Shown here: piece after piece, positions 41,568-50,995 of the stretch
Layout: the number at the start of each line of letters is the position of its first letter
How positions within the stretch are numbered: position 1 is the first letter of the stretch
Assembly: GCF_026343115.1 (NCBI RefSeq)
Contig: NZ_JAPEMC010000002.1
Coordinates: 248,001-312,000 of the forward strand
Source: Streptomyces sp. NBC_00102
GTDB lineage: Bacteria; Actinomycetota; Actinomycetes; Streptomycetales; Streptomycetaceae
DNA length: 64,000 nucleotides
Reading direction: 5' to 3'
Notes under the pieces: generated by a model
The model's input: only the letters and a program-made list of their open reading frames with translations
Told to the model about the DNA's origin: nothing
The model's database searches: none
Program-made: the position numbers and the translations under genes

Positions 41568-42662
41568 TCAGCCCCAGACGCGTTCCGCGTAGTCGGCGAA
41601 GTTCCGGCCGAGGATCTTCTCGATGCGCCCGGAGCCGTAACCGCGCTTCTCCAGCAGCCGGATCAGCTCGCGGAACTGATCCACACCGCGCAGGTCGACC
41701 ACGAACGGATAGGTGTCGGCCCGCTCGCCCGCGGCGCCGACGCCCGCCGCCTGGCGTTCGGCCACGTGCGCCGCGAGGGTGGCGGCGTAGGCGTCCAGGT
41801 CGTCGATGGCGGTGACCGGGCCGTCGGTGCCTATGCCGACGGCGTCCTCGCCGCAGACGTTCACGGCGTGCGCGATGTGTTCGACCACGTCGGCGGCCGT
41901 GGCGTGCCCGGTGGGGTTGAGGAAGGGCATGAAGTAGATGCCGACGAAGCCTCCGCGGCCGGCAACCAGCCGCAGTTCCTCGTCGGTCTTGTTGCGCGGC
42001 AGGTCGGTGACCGCCCGGCAGCCCGTGTGGTTGATCGACACCGGGCGGGTGGAGATCCGGGCCGCCTCCAGACAGGTGTTCTCGCCACTGTGCGACAGAT
42101 CCACCATCATGCGGCTCTCGCCGGCCGCCTCGACCACCTCGCGGCCGAACGGCGTCAGCCCCCGGTTCTCGGGCGCCATCGACCCGTCGCCCAGATGGTT
42201 CGCCTGGTTGTACGTCAACTGGAAGACCCGTACGCCGCGCTGCTGGAAGGTGGCGATGCGCCCGAGGTCGTCGCCGACGGCCACGCCGTTCTGGAAGCCG
42301 TAGATCACCCCGATCCGGCCCTCGTCCTTCGCCCGGTGGAGGTCGGACGCGGTACGCACGTGCAGCAGGTCGTCCGGGTGGGCGGCTATCAGGCCGTCCC
42401 ACACGTCGAGTTCGTGCAGGGTGTGTTCGTACGGAGGCATGTCGCCCATCACGTACCCGAGGGTGATGTTGACGGCGTTCACCCCGGACGCGTGCGCGTC
42501 GGCGATGGCCCGTGCGTCGATGGCCAGTTCGTCGATGGTCTGCAGCAACTGGCCCGCTCCCTCGGCGGCTTCGGGCGCGTTGGGGTTCTGCAGCTCACCC
42601 AGGGCGTTGACCACGAGCATGTCGTGGACGGAGATCGCGGGGGTACCGGGCGTGGTGGTCAT
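41568..42662 (-). CDS. M19 membrane-dipeptidase-like protein with altered metal site
   Basis: 364 residues with the renal-dipeptidase barrel: GVRVFQLTYNQANHLGDG, GLTPFGREVV, MMVDLSHSG (H191) and VSINHTGCRAV (H212). Two conserved elements differ: the HxD motif at the N-terminus reads VHDML (H13, D14), and the bridging Glu lies at GFQNG and is Gln124. A normal dizinc centre is therefore doubtful. M19 enzymes hydrolyse dipeptides, including those with D-residues at the C-terminus. Its start overlaps the amidohydrolase stop by four bases (ATGA), so the two are co-translated. Confidence 0.85.
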   Translation of the reverse strand: MTTTPGTPAISVHDMLVVNALGELQNPNAPEAAEGAGQLLQTIDELAIDARAIADAHASGVNAVNITLGYVMGDMPPYEHTLHELDVWDGLIAAHPDDLLHVRTASDLHRAKDEGRIGVIYGFQNGVAVGDDLGRIATFQQRGVRVFQLTYNQANHLGDGSMAPENRGLTPFGREVVEAAGESRMMVDLSHSGENTCLEAARISTRPVSINHTGCRAVTDLPRNKTDEELRLVAGRGGFVGIYFMPFLNPTGHATAADVVEHIAHAVNVCGEDAVGIGTDGPVTAIDDLDAYAATLAAHVAERQAAGVGAAGERADTYPFVVDLRGVDQFRELIRLLEKRGYGSGRIEKILGRNFADYAERVWG

Positions 42663-44062
42663 CGGCCGTTCGTGCCTTCCGGGTTCGGGGTCGTGCCGGT
42701 CGTGCCGGTCGGGGCGGTCGCTTCGGTCGCGTCGGCGGGTTTCTCGGCCGTCGTGCCTTGCGGGATGAACTCCTGGCGTTCCAGGCGCAGTCCGCGCTTC
42801 ACCACCGTGGTGACGGTGCGCAGATTGCGGATGTCCGCCAGTGGATCGGCCTCCAGCACGACGAAGTTGGCGAGCTTGCCCTCGGCGACCGTCCCCATGG
42901 AGTCCTCGGCGCCCATGCTGCGGGCCCCCACCAGGGTGGCCGAACGGATGGCCTGTGCGGCCGGGATGCCGCACCGCTCCACCAGGAAGACCAGCTCGTC
43001 GTGGACCGACGGGAAGGGCTGTCCGGGGGCGGTCTCCCAGTCGGTGCCGGTGCTGATCTCGACGCCGGCCCGGAACGCCTGCGCCGTGAGAGCTGCCGAG
43101 AGTTCCGCGTTGTCCCGGGCCCGGGCCTTCTCCTCGGGGGTGTCCGCGTCGTCGGCGAGCCAGTCCCAGAGCGTGTTCGTGGCGTCGAGCACGGTGCCCC
43201 GCTCCCGCATCCGCGCGAACAGCGCCGCCATCTCGGGGTCGTCACCGGCCAGGAAGCGGTCCCGGTCCACCGGCGGCTTGTCCTTGTACGTGGTCAGCGC
43301 GCGCCCGGCGAACTCGTGCACCAGCAGGTGGACGTGGGAGACCGAGTCCACCCCCGCCTCCACCACCTCGGCCGGGGAGGCGGGGAAGACCGCCGCGTGC
43401 GCCCAGACGCCCAGCCCCTGCCGGTGCGCCTCGGCGGTGATCGCCGAAACCAGGTGACCCGGCAGGTCCGCGTAGATCTTGACCGCGGTGGCGTACGTAC
43501 CGGCGGAGCGGGCGACGGCCAGGGGCAGGTCGGTCTCCTCGGTGATGGCCTGCATCCACGGCACCTGGCCCGGCACCGCACCCTGCGAGACCTGCCAGGT
43601 GCGCGGGTCGTCGAAGAACCCGGGCCCGGCGGTCAGCGCCGCGTAGTGGATGTCGGGTCCGGGGATCTCCCCGACGAGCGTCCCGCGCGCCAGATCGGCG
43701 ATGTGCCGCAGGTCGTCGGCCATGTCGCGGATCGCCGTCACGCCACCGTAGACCTGCCGGCGCAACGCGGCCTCGGCCACCGGGCGGTTGGGCGGGGTGG
43801 CGATGTGCTGGTGGGAGTCGATCAGCCCGGGCACCACGAACGCGCCCTGCAGGTCGACGACTTCGGCCTCCGCGAGGAGGGCGACGGAGATGTCGCCGTC
43901 CGGCGCGACCGTCCGGATGCGGTCACCGTCCACCACGATCGAGGTGGACGGACGCGCGGCGCCGCCCGTGCCGTCGATCAGCGTGGCCCCCCGGTACAGC
44001 ACCACGGTCCCCTTCGCCGGGGCGGCGAAGGGGGCGGGAGCGCCGACATCCTCGTGAGCCAT
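42659..44062 (-). CDS. amidohydrolase (imidazolonepropionase/prolidase-like)
   Basis: 467 residues. Amidohydrolase motifs: VVPGLIDSHQHIATPP (HxH metal ligands), VKIYADL (a Lys candidate for the carbamylated ligand), WAHAAV and VSHVHLL (His ligands), and STGTDWE (Asp). The C-terminus is Thr/Pro-rich. The family hydrolyses cyclic amides, dipeptides or related bonds. The start is the ATG before AHEDVGAP, preceded by GGAGAGG. It is first of the leftward two-gene operon with the M19 protein. Confidence 0.87.
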   Translation of the reverse strand: MAHEDVGAPAPFAAPAKGTVVLYRGATLIDGTGGAARPSTSIVVDGDRIRTVAPDGDISVALLAEAEVVDLQGAFVVPGLIDSHQHIATPPNRPVAEAALRRQVYGGVTAIRDMADDLRHIADLARGTLVGEIPGPDIHYAALTAGPGFFDDPRTWQVSQGAVPGQVPWMQAITEETDLPLAVARSAGTYATAVKIYADLPGHLVSAITAEAHRQGLGVWAHAAVFPASPAEVVEAGVDSVSHVHLLVHEFAGRALTTYKDKPPVDRDRFLAGDDPEMAALFARMRERGTVLDATNTLWDWLADDADTPEEKARARDNAELSAALTAQAFRAGVEISTGTDWETAPGQPFPSVHDELVFLVERCGIPAAQAIRSATLVGARSMGAEDSMGTVAEGKLANFVVLEADPLADIRNLRTVTTVVKRGLRLERQEFIPQGTTAEKPADATEATAPTGTTGTTPNPEGTNGR

Positions 44063-44124
44063 CGGGTCACACCTCTCCGTCATTGCCGCACCAGCGGCCT
44101 GGTGAATTACAACTGTTGTCATGC

Positions 44125-44144
44125 TGGTTCCGTCTGTGGAAACA
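44125..44144. promoter_or_regulatory. possible IclR operator
   Basis: TGGTTCCGTCTGTGGAAACA contains TTCC, six bases, then GGAA; seven of ten half-site positions are symmetric. It lies in the 171-bp gap between the divergent amidohydrolase and iclR genes, where an IclR protein would be expected to bind. Confidence 0.4.
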
Positions 44145-44233
44145 TACGCTACCGTCCTTACTCCCGTGATCGGCAAGGGTTTGCCCTGAGGAATCCCGGG
44201 AGCAGTCGAGTTGAGGAGAGGTGTGGGACGGGG

Positions 44234-45028
44234 ATGCCCAAGTCCGCCAGTTCGGCCGTCGACAAGGCGCTGGACCTCGTGGAAGCGGTCTCGCGGTCGG
44301 CACGTCCGCTCCGGCTGAGCGAGATCGCCGACGAGGTCGGACTGCACCGGCCGACCGCCTACCGGATCCTCGCCGACCTGGTCCGACGCGGCTGGGTGCT
44401 GCGCTCCGGGGACCACTACCTGCCGGGCGCCGCCGCGCTCCGGCTCTCGCGCACCGCCGCCGCCAACTCCCTCGTGACGCTGGCCCGTCCGGTCCTCGAA
44501 GCGCTCGCCACCCGTACCGGCATGATGGTCAACCTCCAAGTGCTGGAGCACGACCGCTCGCGGGTGCTCGACGCGGTCCGGCCCGCCCGGCTGGAGATGA
44601 TCAGCCTGCTCACCGACCGGACGCTGCCCGTGCACCGGTTCGCCGGGCCGCTGGCCCTGGTCGCCGCCCTGCCGCCCGACGCACGCGCCCCCTATCTGCG
44701 GCCCGCCGCGGAGGCCGGACACCCGATGCAGGGCCCCGACGGGCTCCTCGACGACCTGGCCACGGCAGAGCGCACCGGATTCGCGGTGGAGCGCGGACGC
44801 AACGAGGCGCTCGTCGCCTCCGTCGGCCGCGCCGTGCTCGCGGGCCCGGGCCGGCCGCTCTGCGCGCTCACCGTGGTCGGACCCGACGCGGAGTTCGACG
44901 AGCCGTCACTGACCGCATTGCGCACCGCGCTGCTGGACGCCACCGCGGACGTCGCGGAGCTCCTGGGCGTGGACCCGGGCACGGCGGCAAGAACCGGAGA
45001 GCGAACGGACGAGGGAGAGAACGCATGA
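44234..45028 (+). CDS. IclR-family transcriptional regulator
   Basis: 264 residues. Winged helix: VDKALDLVEAVSRSARPLRLSEIADEVGLHRPTAYRILADLVRRGWV. The ligand-binding domain begins with ARPVLEALATRTGMMVNLQV and ends with VGPDAEFDEPSLTALRTALLDAT. It probably controls both the ornithine-cyclodeaminase gene, which it overlaps (ATGA), and the divergent dipeptidase/amidohydrolase pair. The ribosome binding site is not ideal (GAGAGG 13 bases away); the frame does not allow the nearby GTGs. Confidence 0.9.
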   Translation: MPKSASSAVDKALDLVEAVSRSARPLRLSEIADEVGLHRPTAYRILADLVRRGWVLRSGDHYLPGAAALRLSRTAAANSLVTLARPVLEALATRTGMMVNLQVLEHDRSRVLDAVRPARLEMISLLTDRTLPVHRFAGPLALVAALPPDARAPYLRPAAEAGHPMQGPDGLLDDLATAERTGFAVERGRNEALVASVGRAVLAGPGRPLCALTVVGPDAEFDEPSLTALRTALLDATADVAELLGVDPGTAARTGERTDEGENA

Positions 45029-45972
45029 CGAACGACGTGCTCGTACTGGACGCGGCCGGGACCCGCGCCGGGCTCGACCCGGACCGGCTGGCCGAGGCGC
45101 TCGCCCACGCCCTCGTCGCGGTGGCCCGGGGAGAGGTGTCCGCGCCGCCGAGGATCGCCGCCGAGGCACCGGCAGGCCTGCTCGGCGTGATGCCCGCGCA
45201 CGTCCCCGGCCTCGGCCTCGCCGCCAAACTGGTCTCCGTCTTCGCCGATCCCGCCGCCCCCGGGCGCAGCTCCCACCGGGGCGTGGTGGCCCTCTTCGAC
45301 GAGAAGGACGGCCGGCCGCTGGCGGTCATGGACGCCGAGAGCATCACCGCCGTACGCACCGCCGCCACCGCGACCCTCGCCCTGCGCACGCTGGCCGGCC
45401 CGGGAGTGAACCGGATCGCCGTGCTGGGCACCGGCGTGCAGGCGGCGGCCCAGCTCGACCTGCTCGCCCGCCAGGACCCGGACACCCCTGTCGTGGTCGG
45501 CGGCCGGAACCCGGAGCGCGCCCGGGCCCTCGCGGCCCGGCACCCGCGCGCCACGGCCGACACCGTCGAGGGCGCCGTACGGGGCTCCGGAGCCGTGCTC
45601 TGCTGCACCGGTGCGCGTGAGCCGGTGATCCGCCGTTCCTGGCTGGCCGAAGGGGCCCACGTCGGCTCGGTCGGCGGCTCCCACGGACCGGAGCTGGACG
45701 CGCCCACCGTGGACGAGGGCGCGCTCTTCGTCGAGTGGGCCGGAGCGGCCACCGCCCCGCTGCCCGCCGGCGCCCACGAACTCCAGGGCCTGGCTCCCGG
45801 CCGGGCCACCCTCCTCGGCGAGGTCCTGGCCGGCGGCCACCCGGGCCGCCGCGACGCCGCCGAGCTGACCGTCTTCAAGTCCACCGGTCACGCCGCGCTC
45901 GACGTGGCCGCGGCAGCCGTCGCGTACGCCGGGGCCCGGGAGGCGGGGCGGGGCATGAGCCTCGCGTTCTGA
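45025..45972 (+). CDS. ornithine cyclodeaminase/mu-crystallin-family dehydrogenase
   Basis: 315 residues. The NAD-binding signature is VLGTGVQAAAQ; PAGLLGVMPAHVPGLGLAAKLVSVF and LAVMDAESITAVRTAATATLA are the family's substrate-binding stretches. Members turn ornithine into proline, or reduce or form imino acids such as alanine and ketimine derivatives. It is downstream of and coupled with iclR. Together with the dipeptidase-like and amidohydrolase genes it suggests an inducible amino-acid or peptide catabolic route (inference). Confidence 0.9.
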   Translation: MTNDVLVLDAAGTRAGLDPDRLAEALAHALVAVARGEVSAPPRIAAEAPAGLLGVMPAHVPGLGLAAKLVSVFADPAAPGRSSHRGVVALFDEKDGRPLAVMDAESITAVRTAATATLALRTLAGPGVNRIAVLGTGVQAAAQLDLLARQDPDTPVVVGGRNPERARALAARHPRATADTVEGAVRGSGAVLCCTGAREPVIRRSWLAEGAHVGSVGGSHGPELDAPTVDEGALFVEWAGAATAPLPAGAHELQGLAPGRATLLGEVLAGGHPGRRDAAELTVFKSTGHAALDVAAAAVAYAGAREAGRGMSLAF

Positions 45973-46011
45973 GAAGCCCGCGCGGTCCCTCCCGGCGCCC
46001 TGCGGCCCGTC

Positions 46012-46632
46012 TCAGTGCCCGAACCGTGCCCGCAGCCCGCGCCACCCGGCGGGCACACCGCTGATCAGCAGCGTCAGCGCCACGGCGGCCACCACGCCCT
46101 GCCACGGCTCGGGGAAGAGCGATCCGCCCAGGATGCCGATCAGCTGATAGGTGGCCGCCCACGCCAGGCAGGCCGGAACGTCGCCCCGGGCGAACCGGTG
46201 CAGCGGCATCTCGCCCAGCAGGCACGCCAGCATCACCGGTATCCGGCCGGCCGGAACCAGCCGCGACAGCACCAGCACCATCACCCCGTGCTCGTCCAGC
46301 TTGTGCTGCGCCTGCGCCAGCCGCTCCGGGGCGGCCCGGTCGGTGATGACCTTCAGCCACTTCGAGCCGTTCTTCGACCGGACCCCGCGCTTGCCGAGCC
46401 AGTACAGGCAGATGTCACCGAGGAAGGCCGCCGTCGCGGCCGTCAGGAAGACGAACAACAGGGAGAAAGGCGAGGACTGGTGGAACGCCACCACGCCCGC
46501 CGAACTCACCAGCGCCCCCGTCGGCACCACCGGCACCAGGGAGCCCAGCACCACCAGCGTGAAGAGCGTCGGATACCCGACGGCCTGCTGGGTCCCCTCG
46601 GTCGGCAGACGCGCCAGCTGGTCCATGATCAC
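46012..46632 (-). CDS. DedA-family (SNARE-associated/VTT) membrane protein
   Basis: 206 residues. Four to five hydrophobic segments, with the DedA stretches FLGDICLYWLGKRGV and LSRLVPAGRIPVMLACLLGEM, including the conserved Arg and Pro. DedA proteins act in membrane homeostasis and undecaprenyl-phosphate flipping in some bacteria. GTG 46632 is preferred because GGAGG lies seven bases upstream and GTGA overlaps the stop of the MBL gene; an ATG two codons later is possible. Confidence 0.88.
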   Translation of the reverse strand: MIMDQLARLPTEGTQQAVGYPTLFTLVVLGSLVPVVPTGALVSSAGVVAFHQSSPFSLLFVFLTAATAAFLGDICLYWLGKRGVRSKNGSKWLKVITDRAAPERLAQAQHKLDEHGVMVLVLSRLVPAGRIPVMLACLLGEMPLHRFARGDVPACLAWAATYQLIGILGGSLFPEPWQGVVAAVALTLLISGVPAGWRGLRARFGH

Positions 46633-47405
46633 CGGCGGACCTCCGGCAGGACCCGCTCGCCGTGGGCCGGCAGATGGACCGCGACCTCGGGCGCCAGCAG
46701 CGCCGCCTGCCGTACGAACTCGGAGCCCGGGGAGTGGAACTCGTGCGGGCGGACCCCGTCCATCCCGATCGGCCAGTACGTGCCCCAGTGCACCGGCACC
46801 GCCGAACGCGGAGCGAGCCGGGCCAGGACCTCGGCCGCCCGGGCCGCGTCGAGATGGCCGGGGCCCAGATGGGGCCCCCAGCCGCCCACCGGCAGCAGCG
46901 CCACGTCGACCGGACCCACTTCCTTCGCCATCTCCTCGAACAGGCCGGTGTCCCCGGCGAAGTACGTGCGCGCCTCGCCCTCCACCACGTAACCGAGCGC
47001 CCGCACCCGCTGCGGGCCGACCGGGAGGCGCCTGCCGTCGTGTTCGGCCGGTACCGCGCGTACGGTCACCGAGCCGATCCGCACCGAGTCGCCGGGCGCC
47101 ACCTCGGTGATCCGCAGCTCCCGCATCCGCCGCACCACCCGCAGCCCGGGCACCGAGCGGACCGTGCCGTCCGGCACGATCAGCCGGGTGCCGGGGGCGA
47201 CCCTGGCCAGCGACGGCAGGTGCAGATGGTCGGAGTGGAGATGGGAGACGAGCACCGCGTCGGCCAGCGCCGCGGACGGCGGCGGCACCGCGCCGGCGCG
47301 GCGGCGCAGGTGCGCGAACCGGCGGACGAAGAGCGGGTCGGTCAGCACCCGCACGCCGGAGTCCTCGATCGTGCAGGTGGCATGCCCCCACCAGGTGACC
47401 TCCAC
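46629..47405 (-). CDS. MBL-fold metallo-hydrolase
   Basis: 258 residues. EVTWWGHATCTIED opens the fold; the metal motif is SHLHSDHLH (HxHxDH), followed by VPAEHDG, YFAGDTGLF and VPVHWGTYW. It belongs to the UlaG-like, L-ascorbate-6-P-lactonase branch. The GTG at 47405 has GGAGG upstream; an ATG at 47444 has none. Coupled to the DedA gene by overlap. Confidence 0.87.
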   Translation of the reverse strand: MEVTWWGHATCTIEDSGVRVLTDPLFVRRFAHLRRRAGAVPPPSAALADAVLVSHLHSDHLHLPSLARVAPGTRLIVPDGTVRSVPGLRVVRRMRELRITEVAPGDSVRIGSVTVRAVPAEHDGRRLPVGPQRVRALGYVVEGEARTYFAGDTGLFEEMAKEVGPVDVALLPVGGWGPHLGPGHLDAARAAEVLARLAPRSAVPVHWGTYWPIGMDGVRPHEFHSPGSEFVRQAALLAPEVAVHLPAHGERVLPEVRR

Positions 47406-47680
47406 CGGCGTCCCGCCTCCTCTTCGCGTCCGTCCCCGGTACATCGTCCCGCGGCTGCGGCCAGGCCTTTCGCGTGCCGGAAGGCCGGTACGAGCCTATG
47501 CCTCCCGCAACGGCCGCCGACCGGGGGTCTGCCCCCTCCCGCGGGGCGTACACCTGTGCCCGCGGACCGGACCGCCAAGCACCCCAGGAGCCTGTGCGAA
47601 GCTGGTGGGCGGGCCCAGGAGGGTTGTCCCGGGCACGCCCCGGACCGACCGGCCCCGGACGTACGGAAAGGCGGAGCGGC

Positions 47681-49909
47681 GTGGGAGCCGGGCGATGGCG
47701 CAGGGCGGGCAGTGCCCTGCTGCGGGTGGCGGCCGTATGGGCGGTCTCCACCCTGACGATGCTCGCCCTCGCGGGAGCCCTCCCCGACTTCCAGCTCCAG
47801 TCCGACGACGGCGACACCGTCACCAAGACCGCGTTCACCGCCGCCTGGGGAGCCGGCGCCTTCGGACTGCTCTCCGCCCTCGTCTGGCCCGTCCTGGTCC
47901 GCGCCCTCCTCGTGGTCCCCGCGCTGGTCCTCGGCGCGCTGGTCTTCTTCCTCAACGGCTCCCTGCTGCTCGTGGCCCTCTGGATGATCCCCGACGGACG
48001 CGGCACCGCGAACCCGGAGACCGCCGTGGCCGTCGCCGCGGTGATGTCCGCCGTGGCCTCCGCGACCTCCACCGCCCTCGCGGTCCGGGACGACGACGCC
48101 TACCGGCGGCGGCTCTCCCGCCTCGCCGACCGGCGGCGCAAGCGCCTCCCCGGCGACGAGGAGGACGACCGGAGCGGACCGCCCGGCACGGTCTTCATCC
48201 AGCTCGACGGGGTCGGCCACGACGTCCTGACCAAGGCCGCCTCCGGCGGGCTGATGCCCACCGTGGCCGGCTGGCTCGCCGACCCCGAAGGGCACCGGCT
48301 CACCCCCTGGCGAACCGACTGGTCCAGCCAGACCGGCGCCAGCCAGCTCGCCCTGCTGCACGGCTCCAACCACGACGTACCGGCCTTCCGGTGGTACGAG
48401 AAGGAGACCGGCACCGTGATGGTCTCCAGCCGCCCCGCCAGCGCCCTCGAACTCCAGCGACGGGCCGTCGCACGCACCCACGACGCCGGACTGCTCTCCC
48501 TCGACGGCGCCAGCCGCGGCAACCTCTTCAGCGGGGGAGCCGACCAGCTCGCCCTGGTCCTCTCCATGGCCGGCCGGTTCGGCAAGGGCCGCAGATCCCG
48601 CGCGGGCTACTTCGCCTACTTCTCCGACCCGGCCAACGCCGTCCGCACCGCGCTCTCCTTCGTCGCCGAGGTCGGCCGGGAGATAGGCCAGTCCACCCGG
48701 TCGAGGCTCCGCAAGGAGACCCCGAGGATCAAGCGCGGCGGGCTCTACCCCTTCATACGGGCCTTCGCCACCGTCGTCGAACGCGACGTCGTGGTCTCCG
48801 CCGTCATCGGCGACATGTTCGCCGGACGGACCGCCGTCTACGCCGACCTCGTCGCCTACGACGAAGTGGCCCACCACTCGGGGCCGTACAGCCGCGACGC
48901 CGACAAGGTCCTCGCCCGGCTCGACCGCTCCCTCGCCCTCATCACCAAGATCACCGACCACACCCCGCGCGCCTACCGGATCGTGCTCCTCTCCGACCAC
49001 GGCCAGAGCTCCGGGGAGACCTTCGCCGGACGGTACGGGCTGACCCTGAAGGACCTCGTACGGGCGGGCTGCGGCCTCCCGGTGCCCCGGCGCGCACAGC
49101 GCACCCTCAGCGCCTCCGAGGCCCGTGACGCGGTGCGCATCGCGCTCCACCGGCCCGTGCAGGAGAGGGAAGCCGAGCCCGCCGCCTCCACCGCCTCGGA
49201 CCCGGTGGTCCTCGCCTCCGGGAACCTCGGCCTGATCTCGTTCCCCGGCATCGAGGGCCGCGCCTCCCGCGAGGAACTCGACCGCCGCCACCCCGCCCTG
49301 CTCAGGACCCTGGCGAACCACCCCGGGATCGGCTTCCTGCTGGTCCGCAGCGAGGAGCACGGTTCGGTCGTCCTCGGACCCGGCGGGGCCGAGGTGCCGG
49401 TGGCCGGGCTGCGGGACGACGAGGGACCGCTCGCCGGGTTCGGTCCGGGCGCGGCCGACGCGGTACGCCGCACCGACACCTTCCCGCACGTCGCCGACGT
49501 GATGGTCAACTCCATGTACGACCCCGCGACGGGTCGGGTGCACGCCTTCGAGGAGCAGATCGGCTCGCACGGCGGGCTCGGCGGCCCGCAGTCACACCCC
49601 TTCCTGCTCTGGCCGCGCGGGATGACCGACCCGCTCGACGTGCTCGCCGCCGAAGCCACCGGGTCCGGCACACCGGGACGGCCCACGCCGGTCACGCCAC
49701 CGCACACCGGCCCGGTCGGGGCCGAGGCGGTCCACCGGGTGCTCAGACGCTGGCTGCGCGAGCCCTTGGGACCACAAGTGCCGCTGCGCCCCGAGGGCTT
49801 CGCCGGCGCCCCGTACGCCGACCTGCCCCTCCCCGGCGCGCGGGAGGAAACGGCCCGGCCGACCGCCGGCGCCGCAGGCCCGGAGACCGACGGCGGCACG
49901 CGCGGCTGA
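47681..49909 (+). CDS. membrane-anchored alkaline-phosphatase-superfamily protein
   Basis: 742 residues. The first about 130 contain four hydrophobic helices of the phage-holin-4-like type (LRVAAVWAVSTLTMLALAG, ALLVVPALVLGALVFFLNGS). The large second part is a phosphodiesterase/phosphatase-like domain: VFIQLDGVGHDVLTKA with SSQTGASQLALLHG (metal and nucleophile region), VAYDEVAHHSGP and VLLSDHGQSSGETF (metal ligands). It may hydrolyse or transfer phosphate groups near the membrane. Substrate unknown. Start GTG 47681 gives the shortest form with an intact first helix. Confidence 0.8.
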   Translation: MGAGRWRRAGSALLRVAAVWAVSTLTMLALAGALPDFQLQSDDGDTVTKTAFTAAWGAGAFGLLSALVWPVLVRALLVVPALVLGALVFFLNGSLLLVALWMIPDGRGTANPETAVAVAAVMSAVASATSTALAVRDDDAYRRRLSRLADRRRKRLPGDEEDDRSGPPGTVFIQLDGVGHDVLTKAASGGLMPTVAGWLADPEGHRLTPWRTDWSSQTGASQLALLHGSNHDVPAFRWYEKETGTVMVSSRPASALELQRRAVARTHDAGLLSLDGASRGNLFSGGADQLALVLSMAGRFGKGRRSRAGYFAYFSDPANAVRTALSFVAEVGREIGQSTRSRLRKETPRIKRGGLYPFIRAFATVVERDVVVSAVIGDMFAGRTAVYADLVAYDEVAHHSGPYSRDADKVLARLDRSLALITKITDHTPRAYRIVLLSDHGQSSGETFAGRYGLTLKDLVRAGCGLPVPRRAQRTLSASEARDAVRIALHRPVQEREAEPAASTASDPVVLASGNLGLISFPGIEGRASREELDRRHPALLRTLANHPGIGFLLVRSEEHGSVVLGPGGAEVPVAGLRDDEGPLAGFGPGAADAVRRTDTFPHVADVMVNSMYDPATGRVHAFEEQIGSHGGLGGPQSHPFLLWPRGMTDPLDVLAAEATGSGTPGRPTPVTPPHTGPVGAEAVHRVLRRWLREPLGPQVPLRPEGFAGAPYADLPLPGAREETARPTAGAAGPETDGGTRG

Positions 49910-49930
49910 CGACGGCGCGGACGGCCGCCC

Positions 49931-50983
49931 TCAGGCCGATTCCCGGCCCACCAGCACCGAGGGGAAGACGACGGAGGGCGCGGGCCCCTCGGAGGTGCGT
50001 ATCTGCCGCAGCAGCAGCCGGGCCATCTCGGCCGCCATCTCCTCCACCGGCTGGCGCACCGTCGTCAGCGGCGGATCGCACGCCAGCGCCGCGCTGCTGT
50101 CGTCGAACCCCACCACCGCGACGTCGGACGGCACGTCGAGGCCCGCCCGCAGCAGCACCGGCAGCGCGCCCAGCGCCATCAGGTCCGAAGCGACGAACAC
50201 CCCGTCCAGGTCCGGGCGGTCGCCCAGCAGCCGCTTCATCGCCGACGCCCCGCCCGCGTGCGTGAAGTCGCCCTCGGCGCTCGGCACATCGGTGATCCCG
50301 TGCGCCGCGAGCGCCTCCAGGAACCCGCTCAGCCGCGCCCGGCCCGCGGGCCTGTCCTGCGGACCCGCGACCGTCACCAGCCTCCTGCGCCCCAAGGCCA
50401 CCAGATGGTCCGCCGCCAGACCCGCACCGGCGTGCTGATCGGCCTCCACGTGCGTGAGCGGGGTGGGCTGCGCCGGAGCGCTCGCCAGCACGGCGGGCAG
50501 CCGGGTCTCCTGGAGCAGCGCGGGCAACGGGTCGTCGGCGTGCGAGGAGATCAGCACCACCCCGTCGACGTGCCCCTGCCGCAGGTACGACAGCAACTGC
50601 CCCCGGGACACCGCGTCGTCCGCCAGCATCAGCACCATCTGGATACCCGCCGGGCGCAACACGTCCAGCAGACCGGTGACGACCCGCCCGAAGTGCGGAT
50701 CGGAGAACATCCGCCCGACGAACGGCTCGGCCACCGTGCGGCGTTCGCGCTCCGAGACCACCAGCGCGATCGAGTCGGTGCGCCGGGTCACCAGCGAACG
50801 CGCCGCGCGGTTCGGTACGTACCCCGTGGCGACGACCGCCTCCTCGACGACCTGGCGCAGCGCCGGATCGACCGTGGTCGCACCGTTGATCACCCGGGAG
50901 ACGGTGGCGCGGGAGACACCGGCCACCGCGGCGACGTCCTCCAGGGTCGCGGGACGCGGGGGAGGTGACACATCGGCAGTCAT
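49931..50983 (-). CDS. LacI-family transcriptional regulator
   Basis: 350 residues. N-terminal HTH: ATLEDVAAVAGVSRATVSRVINGATTVDPALRQ; periplasmic-binding-protein-like ligand domain with DGVVLISSHADD and DVAVVGFDDSSAALACDPPLTTVRQP. It is expected to sense a sugar. No sugar transporter lies nearby, so it may act elsewhere. There is no ribosome binding site; a TATAAA element lies just upstream, as for a leaderless mRNA. Confidence 0.9.
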   Translation of the reverse strand: MTADVSPPPRPATLEDVAAVAGVSRATVSRVINGATTVDPALRQVVEEAVVATGYVPNRAARSLVTRRTDSIALVVSERERRTVAEPFVGRMFSDPHFGRVVTGLLDVLRPAGIQMVLMLADDAVSRGQLLSYLRQGHVDGVVLISSHADDPLPALLQETRLPAVLASAPAQPTPLTHVEADQHAGAGLAADHLVALGRRRLVTVAGPQDRPAGRARLSGFLEALAAHGITDVPSAEGDFTHAGGASAMKRLLGDRPDLDGVFVASDLMALGALPVLLRAGLDVPSDVAVVGFDDSSAALACDPPLTTVRQPVEEMAAEMARLLLRQIRTSEGPAPSVVFPSVLVGRESA

Positions 50984-50989
50984 GCAGCA

Positions 50990-50995
50990 TTTATA
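50990..50995 (-). promoter_or_regulatory. possible -10 box for leaderless lacI-type mRNA
   Basis: On the minus strand TATAAA is followed by TGCTGC and then the ATG. In this very GC-rich genome such an element stands out. No good -35 hexamer is seen at 16-18 bases. Confidence 0.45.
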
